25,561 nt of DNA from JANNYA01 sp031409855 (GTDB lineage: Bacteria > Pseudomonadota > Gammaproteobacteria > Xanthomonadales > SZUA-5). The first letter of the stretch is position 1, and each line of letters opens with the position of its first letter. The DNA lies in contig JANNYA010000029.1 in the NCBI GenBank assembly GCA_031409855.1, positions 1 through 25,561 of the forward strand, in the 5' to 3' direction. The notes beneath the pieces are model-generated. The model was not told the DNA's origin. It was given only the letters and a program-made list of their open reading frames with translations, and did no database searches. Shown here in pieces: positions 1-7,011 of the stretch. The position numbers were made by a program, and so were the translations under genes.

Positions 1-157
1 TAATCTTTGGCGACGCCTCAATTTGCACATCGGAATTAGCCGGAAAAACCAAAAATGTCAGCGCTACCGCGACATATGTCAGCACCAAAGCAACCAAGCC
101 CGCTAAGCCAAGCCCCGCAAAACGCAAAATTCGCGATAGTCGTTTTACTACAGTCAC
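1..157 (-). CDS. N-terminus of an unidentified membrane-anchored protein (partial)
   Basis: An open frame starts at a GTG at 157-155 and runs off the left edge of the window without a stop (52 codons visible). A perfect AGGAGG ribosome binding site lies 7 nt upstream (165-170). The visible protein begins with a basic stretch (VKRLSRILR), followed by a strongly hydrophobic segment of about 25 residues rich in Leu, Val and Ala, then a polar stretch. This is the pattern of an N-terminal signal anchor or uncleaved signal peptide with the rest of the protein outside the cytoplasm. It is divergent from dusB, with 111 nt between the start codons. Too little is visible to name a family. Confidence 0.72.
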   Translation of the reverse strand, partial: MTVVKRLSRILRFAGLGLAGLVALVLTYVAVALTFLVFPANSDVQIEASPKI

Positions 158-164
158 GCCCTCG

Positions 165-170
165 CCTCCT
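165..170 (-). promoter_or_regulatory. Shine-Dalgarno for the left-edge GTG-start gene
   Basis: The minus strand reads AGGAGG here, 7 nt before the GTG at 157. This site is the main support for calling the left-edge gene and for its non-ATG start. Confidence 0.7.
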
Positions 171-268
171 TTCGCGTCTCAGCATCAGCAACTAGCCTAG
201 CGTAATCAATTGGCACAATCACAGCGCGACAAACCTAGCATTAAGCCAACACGCGTCAGAATAGCCCG

Positions 269-1237
269 ATGTTGAAACCCTTTTTCATTGGCAATATTGA
301 AATCAAAACACCGCTGGCGCTGGCGCCGATGGCGGGCGTTACTGATCGCCCGTTTCGTCAGCTTTGCAAAGACTTAGGCGCAGGCATGGCGGCGTCCGAG
401 ATGACGACGAGCGACCCGCGTTTGTGGCACACACAAAAATCCGTCAAACGCATGGACCACGCGGGCGAAACGGACCCCATCATTGTGCAAATTGCTGGCA
501 GCGATCCGACCATGATGGCGCAAGCGGCGCGTTTCAACGTTGAGCATGGCGCGCAAATTATTGACATCAATATGGGTTGCCCGGCGAAGAAAGTGTGCAA
601 TGTCTATGCCGGCTCTGCCCTGCTGCAAGATGAGCCCCTGGTCGAAAAAATTCTGCGCGCGGTGGTGGCGTCCGTGGCTGTGCCCGTCACGCTAAAAATC
701 CGCACGGGCTGGAACCGCGAGAATAAAAATGGTGTGCGTGTCGCCATGATTGCGCAAGACTGCGGGATCAAGGCGCTGGCCGTGCACGGCCGCACGCGCG
801 CCGATTTATACAATGGCGATGCCGAATATGAAACCATGCGCGCGATCAAGGCCGCAGTGCAAATTCCAGTGCTGGCGAATGGCGATCTAACGAGCCCGGA
901 AAAAGCCAGGGCGGTGTTACTAGAAACTGGTTGCGATGCCCTGATGATCGGCCGGGCAGCGCAAGGCAGGCCGTGGGTGTTTCGCGAATTGGCGCATTTT
1001 TTTGCCACCGGTGAAGTGTTGCCAGCGCCTAGTTCGCAAGAAGTATCCGCAATTTTACGCCGACATTTGGAAAACCTTTACGCATTCTACGGCGAGTATC
1101 ACGGCGTTCGTATGGCACGCAAACATATCGGCTGGTACGCCAAGGAGCACCCTGAGCGCCAGAAAATTCGTGAGATATTATTGCCTTGCGAATCAGCGCA
1201 AGCACAACTTGCGCTGACCGCAGAGTTTTTCGCCTAG
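269..1237 (+). CDS. dusB: tRNA-dihydrouridine synthase DusB
   Basis: A flavin-dependent enzyme that reduces uridine to dihydrouridine in the D-loop of tRNAs, in the cytoplasm. The 322-aa length fits the family. The N-terminal FMN-barrel signature LALAPMAGVTDRPFR is at residues 16-30. The family motif NMGCPAKKVC (101-110) holds the GCP cysteine (Cys104) expected to act as the acid, followed by a G-S-A-L-L stretch. LKIRTGW and VHGRTR match conserved FMN and tRNA-binding regions of the DusB group, and IGRAAQGRPW the late phosphate-binding region. No strong ribosome binding site is visible before the ATG. In many gamma- and betaproteobacteria dusB is followed by fis, but here the next gene is a convergent kinase gene only 11 nt past the stop. 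The subgroup (DusB rather than DusA or DusC) rests on motif recall. Confidence 0.95.
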   Translation: MLKPFFIGNIEIKTPLALAPMAGVTDRPFRQLCKDLGAGMAASEMTTSDPRLWHTQKSVKRMDHAGETDPIIVQIAGSDPTMMAQAARFNVEHGAQIIDINMGCPAKKVCNVYAGSALLQDEPLVEKILRAVVASVAVPVTLKIRTGWNRENKNGVRVAMIAQDCGIKALAVHGRTRADLYNGDAEYETMRAIKAAVQIPVLANGDLTSPEKARAVLLETGCDALMIGRAAQGRPWVFRELAHFFATGEVLPAPSSQEVSAILRRHLENLYAFYGEYHGVRMARKHIGWYAKEHPERQKIREILLPCESAQAQLALTAEFFA

Positions 1238-1248
1238 CCTAGCCAATC

Positions 1249-3327
1249 TTAGCCGCGCCCGCGATGCGCGCTGAGCTGTGCGACCAACTGCCCTAAGTGT
1301 TCTTCGACCGCGATGCGGCCGTTGTCAGCCGCGTTTAGGCCGGTATAGCCGATTTCTTCGCGAAAATTATTGATTGAGGCACCGGTCGCCACGCTAAACG
1401 CCTTCACTTCCAGCGTTGCAAGCGTGCGGGTGTCGCGCTGACCATAAAACTCCAAATCTTGCGTACCAGTTTTTTGCACGCGCACAATAATCGCGGCGCT
1501 AATGCCCGCACGCTTGGCTGCGGCTAGAATCATCGGCATCGTGCCCCGGCCACGCAGGGCGGCCAAAGCAGGGAAAGCATCTTCATCCACCACGGTATAG
1601 CCACCATCGCGCAGCGCATCTTCAATCAAGTTTTCCGCCGCCCCGGCTGGGCCGGTTTCACCAATGGAGATCACCACCACGCGCGATACCATCGGTGCAT
1701 CGCTGGATGTAACCTCGCTTGGCGAGGGTGTGTTCGTCGCAACGCGCGGATTTAAATCACGCTTGTCATTGACCGCTTCGATGCGTGAGCGCAAGCCAGC
1801 CAGGGGCGCACGTGGCGTCGCTTCGGCTTCGATATTGGCCGGGCCAGCATCCGCCGCAGCCGCGAGTCGAGCGTTTTCGGCCTTGATGCGCTCAAGCTCG
1901 GCATTCATGTCAGCAAGTTCGGTGGCTTGTCCAGCGTTTACTTTTGCGAAATCGCTGCTTGGCGTTGAACTTTCCGCTTGATTGGCAGTGGAAGTTGCGC
2001 CGGCATCTGGCGCAGACGTGTCTGTGTTTGCCGCATCGCTTGCCGCAGCTGCGTCGGTCGCGCCGGTTTTGTCCACGCCCGGATTTGCCGCAGCCGGATT
2101 TGCCGCCACTACCGCCACTTTGCCGTTGTCAGTAGTTTTTGCGGTTTCGATTTTGTTTGCGTCAGTCGCTACTACCACCGTATCAGCATCCGCTGGTGCG
2201 CCAAATATTTTATCGCGCATGGCATAGCCGCCGACGCCGGTCGCAATGAGCAAACTCGCAGCAATCGCCCAAATCGGCGCACTACTTCTAGGACTCGCTT
2301 GATGCACCGGCGGCTGAGCTGGTGCAGGCGCTTGTGCATAAACAGGCGGCGCTGGCTGATAGACAGGTGCTGCACTATGTAAAGGCTGGGGCGGCGGCAT
2401 TGGTAAAGGCGCACGCGGCGAAGTGACCGCAGATGGCTGGCGCGCGCCTTGCGGCAAGGTCGATGCTGAAGTCACGCCGGGCGCGGGTGAGGTCACATTT
2501 ACAGTTCCGGCAATCGCGCCCGTTTTGGCTAGATCGGACAATAAGTCATGGCAACTTTGATAGCGCTGGGTCGGGTCTTTCGCCAACATTTTATTTAGCA
2601 CCGAAACCAAAGGTTGACTAACATCGGCACCTAATGATCGCACGTCAGGGATATCCGCCTGCACTACTTCTAACATTAAACCCAGCGGTGATTGATCCGT
2701 GAACGGCATGCGCCCGGCCAACATTTCAAACAGCACAATGCCCAAAGCAAACACATCGCTGCGCTGATCAACTTGCTTGCCTAAGCAGACTTCCGGTGAC
2801 AAATAACCCGGTGTGCCAACAAATTCGCCGGTTCCCGTAAGCTTCTTCTCAAAATCTGAGTTCGCCAAGGCGATGCCAAAGTCTGCCACTTTGACCAAGC
2901 CGCGCGGCGTTATCATTAAATTCGCGGGTTTGATATCACGGTGCACCACGCCCCGATCATGCGCGACGCTCAAACCTTGCGCCGCCTGCGCAATAATTCC
3001 GGCGGCGTGTTTCGCTTCGAGCTTACCTTCGCGACGCAGCATTTGACTCAAGGATTCACCCTCGACAAATTCCATCGCAAAGAACGGCTGACCGTGATCG
3101 TCACCGATCATGTAAATCTGGATGATGTGTGGATCATTCAGCTGTGCCATGCTGCGCGCTTCGCGCAAAAAGCGCTCGACCACTTGCGGGTCATGCGCCA
3201 AAGCTTCGCTCATTAGTTTGATCGCGACATGGCGGTTCAAATTAGCCTCGAAACCTTTGTAAACCACGCCCATACCGCCCCGGCCAAGCTCTTCAACGAT
3301 ATCGTAATGTCCAACTTTGCCACGCAT
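1249..3327 (-). CDS. Transmembrane Ser/Thr protein kinase with a C-terminal extracytoplasmic domain
   Basis: A 692-aa Hanks-type (PknB-like) kinase. Visible kinase elements are the glycine loop GRGGMG (15-20), the ATP-binding lysine in VAIK (37), HRDIKPAN with catalytic Asp131, DFG (149-151), and GTPGYLSPE (171-179) in the activation region. A Pro/Gln/Ala-rich linker (about 278-348) leads to one membrane helix (about 351-370). After it comes a low-complexity Ala/Asp/Thr region, a short likely coiled coil (about 468-492), and a folded domain (about 548-688). That domain starts VVVISIGETG and resembles the CsgG/TolB-N type alpha/beta fold, though this assignment is tentative. Topology predicts a cytoplasmic kinase and a periplasmic sensor or partner-binding domain. 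The ATG start has GGAG 5 nt upstream. It converges on dusB. No phosphatase or obvious substrate gene is adjacent. Confidence 0.92.
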   Translation of the reverse strand: MRGKVGHYDIVEELGRGGMGVVYKGFEANLNRHVAIKLMSEALAHDPQVVERFLREARSMAQLNDPHIIQIYMIGDDHGQPFFAMEFVEGESLSQMLRREGKLEAKHAAGIIAQAAQGLSVAHDRGVVHRDIKPANLMITPRGLVKVADFGIALANSDFEKKLTGTGEFVGTPGYLSPEVCLGKQVDQRSDVFALGIVLFEMLAGRMPFTDQSPLGLMLEVVQADIPDVRSLGADVSQPLVSVLNKMLAKDPTQRYQSCHDLLSDLAKTGAIAGTVNVTSPAPGVTSASTLPQGARQPSAVTSPRAPLPMPPPQPLHSAAPVYQPAPPVYAQAPAPAQPPVHQASPRSSAPIWAIAASLLIATGVGGYAMRDKIFGAPADADTVVVATDANKIETAKTTDNGKVAVVAANPAAANPGVDKTGATDAAAASDAANTDTSAPDAGATSTANQAESSTPSSDFAKVNAGQATELADMNAELERIKAENARLAAAADAGPANIEAEATPRAPLAGLRSRIEAVNDKRDLNPRVATNTPSPSEVTSSDAPMVSRVVVISIGETGPAGAAENLIEDALRDGGYTVVDEDAFPALAALRGRGTMPMILAAAKRAGISAAIIVRVQKTGTQDLEFYGQRDTRTLATLEVKAFSVATGASINNFREEIGYTGLNAADNGRIAVEEHLGQLVAQLSAHRGRG

Positions 3328-3506
3328 GACTCGCTCCTAATAAATGCAAAATAATCGCAAGTGAATAGTCTAGGCAGAAACTCTGAACGCGGGTTGTCCT
3401 ATTGCGGGATGAAAGCCCTAAACTTAAGGGCAAAGCAAAAGAATGCGACAAATTTTGTGACGTATTCCTCGGAAGAATCGTGCATTTCCAATGAAAACAC
3501 TGAAGT

Positions 3507-3536
3507 CTCGCGATGAGCGACACGGTATAAATGAAT
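3507..3536. repeat. First, diverged copy of the 30-bp tandem unit
   Basis: Thirty bases starting CTCGCGATGAGCGACACGG match the two perfect units at 3675-3734 except for two substitutions. A degraded follow-on copy appears to continue to about 3556. The 80-bp palindromic repeat sits between this copy and the tandem pair, as though inserted within an older array. Confidence 0.7.
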
Positions 3537-3565
3537 CTCACCATGAACCTCGCGGAAAACTGTAT

Positions 3566-3645
3566 CGTCATTGCGAACGCAGTGAAGCAATCTTGTCGTC
3601 TAAAGCTAGATTGCTTCGCTGTACTCGCAAAGACGAAGTTCATGG
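3566..3645. repeat. Dispersed palindromic repeat, copy 1
   Basis: An 80-bp element with two arms (TTGCGAACGCAGTGAAGCAA and the reverse AGATTGCTTCGCTG...CTCGCAA) that can fold into a long hairpin. By hand alignment it matches 7551-7630 at 74 of 80 positions. Similarity continues weakly for another 35 bp in both copies, including a small CTGC...GCAG hairpin. It looks like the widespread small non-coding interspersed palindromes of bacterial genomes, which often yield false frames reading ...FASAAKQS.... No coding capacity for a transposase. Confidence 0.88.
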
Positions 3646-3674
3646 ACTCTCTGCAACCGCTTTGTGGCAGAAAA

Positions 3675-3734
3675 CTCGCGATGAGCGACACGGTAAAAAT
3701 GAGTCTCGCGATGAGCGACACGGTAAAAATGAGT
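3675..3734. repeat. Two perfect tandem 30-bp units directly upstream of the TRAP binding protein gene
   Basis: Positions 3675-3704 and 3705-3734 are identical 30-mers beginning CTCGCGATGAGCGACACGG. Only 8 nt separate the second unit from the ATG at 3743, so the repeat supplies the untranslated leader. There is no spacer between units, so it is not a CRISPR array. Confidence 0.9.
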
Positions 3735-3742
3735 CCTAAGTT

Positions 3743-4846
3743 ATGAACCCAATCAACCGCCGCCAATTTCTAAATCATCGCGTACCCATGCTGGCCCTAG
3801 CCGGTAGCGCGGCTTTGTCGATCGCCGCCTGTGCGCCTAAGGAGGCCGAAAAGAGTACCGCCATCCAATGGCGCATGCGTACCAGCTGGCAAAAAGATAT
3901 GCCGGGCCTGTTTGAAGCGGCTGAACGCTTGGCAAAGCGCATCAATCACAGCTGTACCGGGCGCCTAAAAGTTTCGGTGCAGGCGCCAGATTCATCGCAA
4001 GAAGCTTTTGCTGTGTTTGATGAAGTCGCATCCGGCCGCTGCGAGATGGCGCATACTAGCTCGCAATTTTGGGCTGGCAAAAGCCTCGCGACTGCGTTTT
4101 TTTCTAGCCTGCCGTTCGGAATGACGGCAAGTGAGTCCACCAGCTGGCTGCTGGCTGGCGAAGGCTGGGCATTGTGGCGCGAGCTGTACGCGAAATTCGG
4201 CCTAGCGCCCTTCCCTGTTGGCAATACCGGCGCGCAAATGGCGGGGTGGTTCAAGCGTGAACTCAAATCGTTGCGCGGTGTAAAGGGGCTAAAATTGCGG
4301 CTAACCGGTCTAGCGGCGGAAGTTTGGCGGCGCATCGGCGGCGAAGTGATTTCCTTGGACGGCGCAGCATTGGTCAATGCGTTGGAAACAGGCAGCATTG
4401 ATGCGGCGGAATGGATGGGACCCTGGAACGATTTATCTTTAGGCCTGCATCGGGCCGCACGCAACTACTACTATCCGGGTTGGCAAGAGCCCAGCGCGGC
4501 GTTGGAATGCATCGTCAATCAACGCGCACTTGACGCGCTTCCCGCAGATTTACAAACCGCTATCGAAAGTGCCTGCTTAGCCAGCCACGCCGAGGAAACC
4601 GCGCTAATGACGGCGCGCAACCAGCAAGCTCTGCTCACATTGGTCAGCGTGCACAAAATCAATGTGCTGCGCCTGCCCATTGACGTGATCACCGCACTTT
4701 CGCGCGCCAGTGAAGCGGTGCGTAGCGACTTGGCGGAGCGCGATCATTTCGCCCGCCGTGTGTTTGATTCGGCGATGGCATTTCGTGAGCAAGCGCGCCA
4801 ATGGCAGCAAGTCGGTGACCAAGCATTTGTGTTAGCGCGCGGTTGA
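3743..4846 (+). CDS. TRAP-type substrate-binding lipoprotein, DctP/TakP-like
   Basis: A 367-aa solute-binding protein for tripartite ATP-independent periplasmic transport. The N-terminus carries a twin-arginine-like NRRQFL (5-10), a hydrophobic stretch and a lipobox SIAAC with Cys30, so it is probably exported and lipidated. The mature part has WRMRTSW (43-49), GLKLRLTGLAAEVWRRIGG (182-200) with Arg186 at the position that normally binds the substrate carboxylate, and AAEWMGPWND (221-230). This pattern is closest to 2-oxoacid binders of the TakP subgroup; the substrate is inferred. No DctQ or DctM membrane subunit is present nearby, so it is an orphan in this window. The upstream leader is made of 30-bp repeats and shows no good ribosome binding site. 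Its TGA stop overlaps a possible TTG start of ubiA, suggesting co-translation. Confidence 0.88.
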   Translation: MNPINRRQFLNHRVPMLALAGSAALSIAACAPKEAEKSTAIQWRMRTSWQKDMPGLFEAAERLAKRINHSCTGRLKVSVQAPDSSQEAFAVFDEVASGRCEMAHTSSQFWAGKSLATAFFSSLPFGMTASESTSWLLAGEGWALWRELYAKFGLAPFPVGNTGAQMAGWFKRELKSLRGVKGLKLRLTGLAAEVWRRIGGEVISLDGAALVNALETGSIDAAEWMGPWNDLSLGLHRAARNYYYPGWQEPSAALECIVNQRALDALPADLQTAIESACLASHAEETALMTARNQQALLTLVSVHKINVLRLPIDVITALSRASEAVRSDLAERDHFARRVFDSAMAFREQARQWQQVGDQAFVLARG

Positions 4847-4848
4847 GT

Positions 4849-5814
4849 ATGGAGGCTAAATCAAAAGCAAATCAGCAAGGCCCGGCCAGCGTGCGGCCCA
4901 ACTATCAGTTGATCGACGGGCGCGTCGTTGATGTAAACGTAGCGGCAAAAAGCCAAAATATGGCGCAACAGCATGCCGTTTTAAGCGCCCTGAAACTAAT
5001 GCGCCTAGACCGCCCAGTTGGCATTCTCTTGCTACTGATGCCAACGCTTACCGCGCTTTGGCTGGCAGCAAAAGGCATGCCGCCGCTGCCGATTCTCGCG
5101 ATTTTTGTACTCGGCGTCGTGCTGACCCGCTCGGCCGGTTGCGTCATCAATGACTACGCCGATCGCTGGCTGGACCGCAGCGTAGAACGCACACAGAACC
5201 GCGTATTGGTCTCCGGCGCGTTGCGTGGGCGCACCGCGTTAATCTTGTTCGCGGTACTGATGTTGGCCGCGTTCGCGTTGGTGTTGCAAACCAATGCCAC
5301 GACCATTTGGCTTTCCGTGCTGGCGCTAGTTATTGCCACGATCTACCCTTACTGCAAACGCCATACTTATTACCCGCAGGTGGTTCTAGGCATCGCCTTC
5401 AGCATGGGCATTCCCATGGCCTACACGGCATTGGGCAAAACGCCAGACGCCACCGCGTGGTTACTATTTTGTGGCAACTGCCTTTGGACGTTGGCCTATG
5501 ACACGCTCTACGCCATGGTGGATCGCGATGATGATATTTTGGCCGGTTCAAAGTCCACCGCGATTTTGTTTGGCGAGTTAGATATCGCCGCCGTGGCGAT
5601 TTTGCACGCCAGCGCAGTCTTTAGCTTCGCGCTTATCGGCCCACGCGCTGAGCTAACTTGGCCTTACTACGCGGCGTTGGGAATTTGCGCGGCATTGGTC
5701 GCCTTGCAAATTAAGCTGGCGCTTAAGCGCGATAAATCATCGTATTTTCAGGCTTTTAAGTTGAATCAGTGGCTAGGAATGGCATTGTTTTTTGGCATTT
5801 TGCTGGGTTTGTGA
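4849..5814 (+). CDS. ubiA: 4-hydroxybenzoate polyprenyltransferase
   Basis: An inner-membrane prenyltransferase that joins the polyprenyl side chain to 4-hydroxybenzoate in ubiquinone synthesis. Both Asp-rich motifs are visible: NDYADRWLD (101-109) and YDTLYAMVDRDDD (217-229), with about eight hydrophobic helices between and around them. The conserved family start (LKLMRLDRPVGILLLLMPT) begins only at about residue 48. The N-terminus is thus some 40 residues longer than usual and hydrophilic. Possible starts are TTG 4843 (overlapping the previous stop), ATG 4849 (used here) and an internal ATG at 4960 that would give a family-typical length. None has a clear ribosome binding site. Coupling to the TRAP binding protein gene is structural; no functional link is known to me. 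Confidence 0.95.
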   Translation: MEAKSKANQQGPASVRPNYQLIDGRVVDVNVAAKSQNMAQQHAVLSALKLMRLDRPVGILLLLMPTLTALWLAAKGMPPLPILAIFVLGVVLTRSAGCVINDYADRWLDRSVERTQNRVLVSGALRGRTALILFAVLMLAAFALVLQTNATTIWLSVLALVIATIYPYCKRHTYYPQVVLGIAFSMGIPMAYTALGKTPDATAWLLFCGNCLWTLAYDTLYAMVDRDDDILAGSKSTAILFGELDIAAVAILHASAVFSFALIGPRAELTWPYYAALGICAALVALQIKLALKRDKSSYFQAFKLNQWLGMALFFGILLGL

Positions 5815-5840
5815 GTGCGAGAAGCCACGATCACTGTGTT

Positions 5841-6491
5841 TTATTTGTTGCCAGCAGTGCTCGGCCAAGTCCAGCCCGCCAAACCCTCATCCAGCGCGCC
5901 ACCTGCTGCGCATTCAAGCGCAAAGTACGGATGGCGTTTCCAATACAATTTTTCATAGTAATACACCGCGTTTTTGCGTGCGATAGCGTCGGGTACGCCG
6001 AATAGGTGTTCTGCCCGCACCCGCCTTTGGATCGCTTGACATTCGGTTTTGCTTTCAATGGTTTCGCCGCGCGCGTGCATCGCTTCATGCACGAATAGCG
6101 ACATGCTCCAACTTAGCTCGTCACTGGCGGTTTCCGGCTGCGCCAAATAGTCCTTAAGCTTGCCGCACCAGGAGTGCTGAAAAACAATTTCACCGGTTTC
6201 GGGATTCGCGTGGCCGGCGACATTAATCTCACTATCAAAAATCGCATCAAAAGCAGAATTACAATGCACGCTGACATCGGTGCGTTCGGCCAATAGCCCG
6301 GCGATCTCCGCAAGCCGTCGTTCAAAGCGCCAATGACTCACCGGTGGCCACGCAAAAGCCAAGGCAAACAGCAGCAGCGCCAGCACATAGCCAATATCAA
6401 ATGCGCTGAATTCCCCAAGCTCGATCAGTGGATTGCTCAGCTCGCGATAGACCAAGTAAAAAAAGAACAGCGACATAAATACCCAAAGCAT
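5841..6491 (-). CDS. Membrane-anchored protein with an HExxH zinc-protease motif
   Basis: A 216-aa protein with two N-terminal hydrophobic segments (about 1-14 and 33-50) followed by a soluble domain. HEAMH at 135-139 fits the HExxH zinc-binding motif of gluzincin/zincin peptidases, preceded by a hydrophobic turn (MSLFV) as expected for the active-site helix. A downstream glutamate (Glu145 or Glu150 in ETIESKTEC) could be the third zinc ligand, which makes a metallopeptidase plausible but unproven. Several cysteines (77, 109, 151, 193) may form disulfides if the domain faces the periplasm. I do not recognise a named family. It converges on ubiA, with a 26-nt gap. The ribosome binding site before ATG 6491 is weak. 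Confidence 0.75.
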   Translation of the reverse strand: MLWVFMSLFFFYLVYRELSNPLIELGEFSAFDIGYVLALLLFALAFAWPPVSHWRFERRLAEIAGLLAERTDVSVHCNSAFDAIFDSEINVAGHANPETGEIVFQHSWCGKLKDYLAQPETASDELSWSMSLFVHEAMHARGETIESKTECQAIQRRVRAEHLFGVPDAIARKNAVYYYEKLYWKRHPYFALECAAGGALDEGLAGWTWPSTAGNK

Positions 6492-6564
6492 TGCAAGACC
6501 CTAAACTTTTAAAAAACCAGCAAATTGCCACCCGGTTCGCGGTTTTACGCTCCCCGACAAGCAT

Positions 6565-6645
6565 TTAACGCCGCAATGTCTGCGTCAGCTTGCGCACGCC
6601 TTCAATCACGTTATTCGCCTGTTCAACCCACGACTCAGCCGCTAC
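6565..6645 (-). pseudogene. Possible out-of-frame 3' part of the small gene at 6642-6842
   Basis: This stretch is open in a different minus-strand frame from the gene upstream and encodes a hydrophilic helix-like end (AESWVEQANNVIEGVRKLTQ) before a stop at 6565. Its upstream extension in the same frame (Trp- and Cys-rich) looks like an out-of-frame translation of the small gene, which is why I treat only the last part as a remnant. A sequencing error would give the same picture. Confidence 0.35.
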
Positions 6646-6842
6646 CGCGGGTATCGGCGTAAATGCGCCACGGGCAGCGCAATAGTTTTGACGTCCGAGC
6701 GCAACAAACCAAGAATCGCATCGCTGGTTTGATATTCCAAAGTCAATTGCCCAGCATCGAAAATCAGCAGCCCAGAAAGCGTACCAAAACCACCCCATGC
6801 CTCGGTACTTACCGCCAGAGTTTTCGCAGACAGACTGGGCAT
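6642..6842 (-). CDS. Small unidentified protein, possibly truncated by a frameshift
   Basis: A 66-aa frame starting at ATG 6842, chosen because AAGGAG (6850-6855) sits 7 nt upstream; an ATG at 6863 lies before that site. The sequence (STEAWGGFG, LLIFDAGQLTLEYQTSD, LGLLRSDVKTIALPV) looks like a small beta-rich domain of the kind found in short proteobacterial proteins of about 100 residues. The frame then ends abruptly in LRRYPR. A different minus-strand frame continues immediately with a plausible end (IPAVAAESWVEQANNVIEG...) to 6565. A one- or two-base indel near 6645-6665 would join the two into a protein of about 95 aa. Either this is a degraded gene or the short form is genuine. The family is not identified. 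Confidence 0.55.
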   Translation of the reverse strand: MPSLSAKTLAVSTEAWGGFGTLSGLLIFDAGQLTLEYQTSDAILGLLRSDVKTIALPVAHLRRYPR

Positions 6843-6849
6843 TGCTTTG

Positions 6850-6855
6850 CTCCTT
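6850..6855 (-). promoter_or_regulatory. Shine-Dalgarno deciding the start at 6842
   Basis: The minus strand reads AAGGAG 7 nt before ATG 6842 and lies inside the longer frame that begins at 6863, so the later ATG is the likely start. Confidence 0.65.
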
Positions 6856-7011
6856 GGAGACATCGGCAGAAAAGGGTAACGCTAAGCTGAGAATAGCGAA
6901 TAATTTTTGTCATGTTATGTCCCAAAGGTATTGCAAATGGCCTGAAAATTGCGCCCACGGCAACACGCGATTCGCTAGACTTCGGCAATCCGCAATGATC
7001 GAGCTTAAAAA

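Larger units (their letters stand above)
3328..3742. other. 415-bp gene-free stretch filled by repeats
   Basis: This gap separates two divergent genes, the kinase (-) and the TRAP binding protein (+). The half next to the kinase (3328-3490) shows nothing beyond a weak GCCCT/AGGGC inverted repeat at 3415-3431. The rest holds copies of a 30-bp unit (3507-3536, 3675-3704, 3705-3734) surrounding a dispersed palindromic repeat (3566-3645). Open frames across it on both strands are repeat-borne and not credible genes. Confidence 0.75.

Noticed and set aside
210..241. Possible dusB promoter with TTGGCA and a TAGCAT box
   Set aside because: The spacing is 20 nt and the -10 match is poor.
3675..3734. 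Direct 30-bp repeats considered as a CRISPR remnant
   Set aside because: The units are head to tail with no spacers and no cas genes are near.
3491..3746. Plus-strand frames of 71 and 82 codons upstream of the TRAP binding protein gene, reading repeated MSDTVKMS or SRDERHGKNE
   Set aside because: They consist of the 30-bp repeat and the palindromic element, change frame between copies and have no ribosome binding site.
3293..3766. Minus-strand frame of 157 codons with repeated FTVSLIA
   Set aside because: It is the reverse translation of the same repeats and overlaps two real gene starts.
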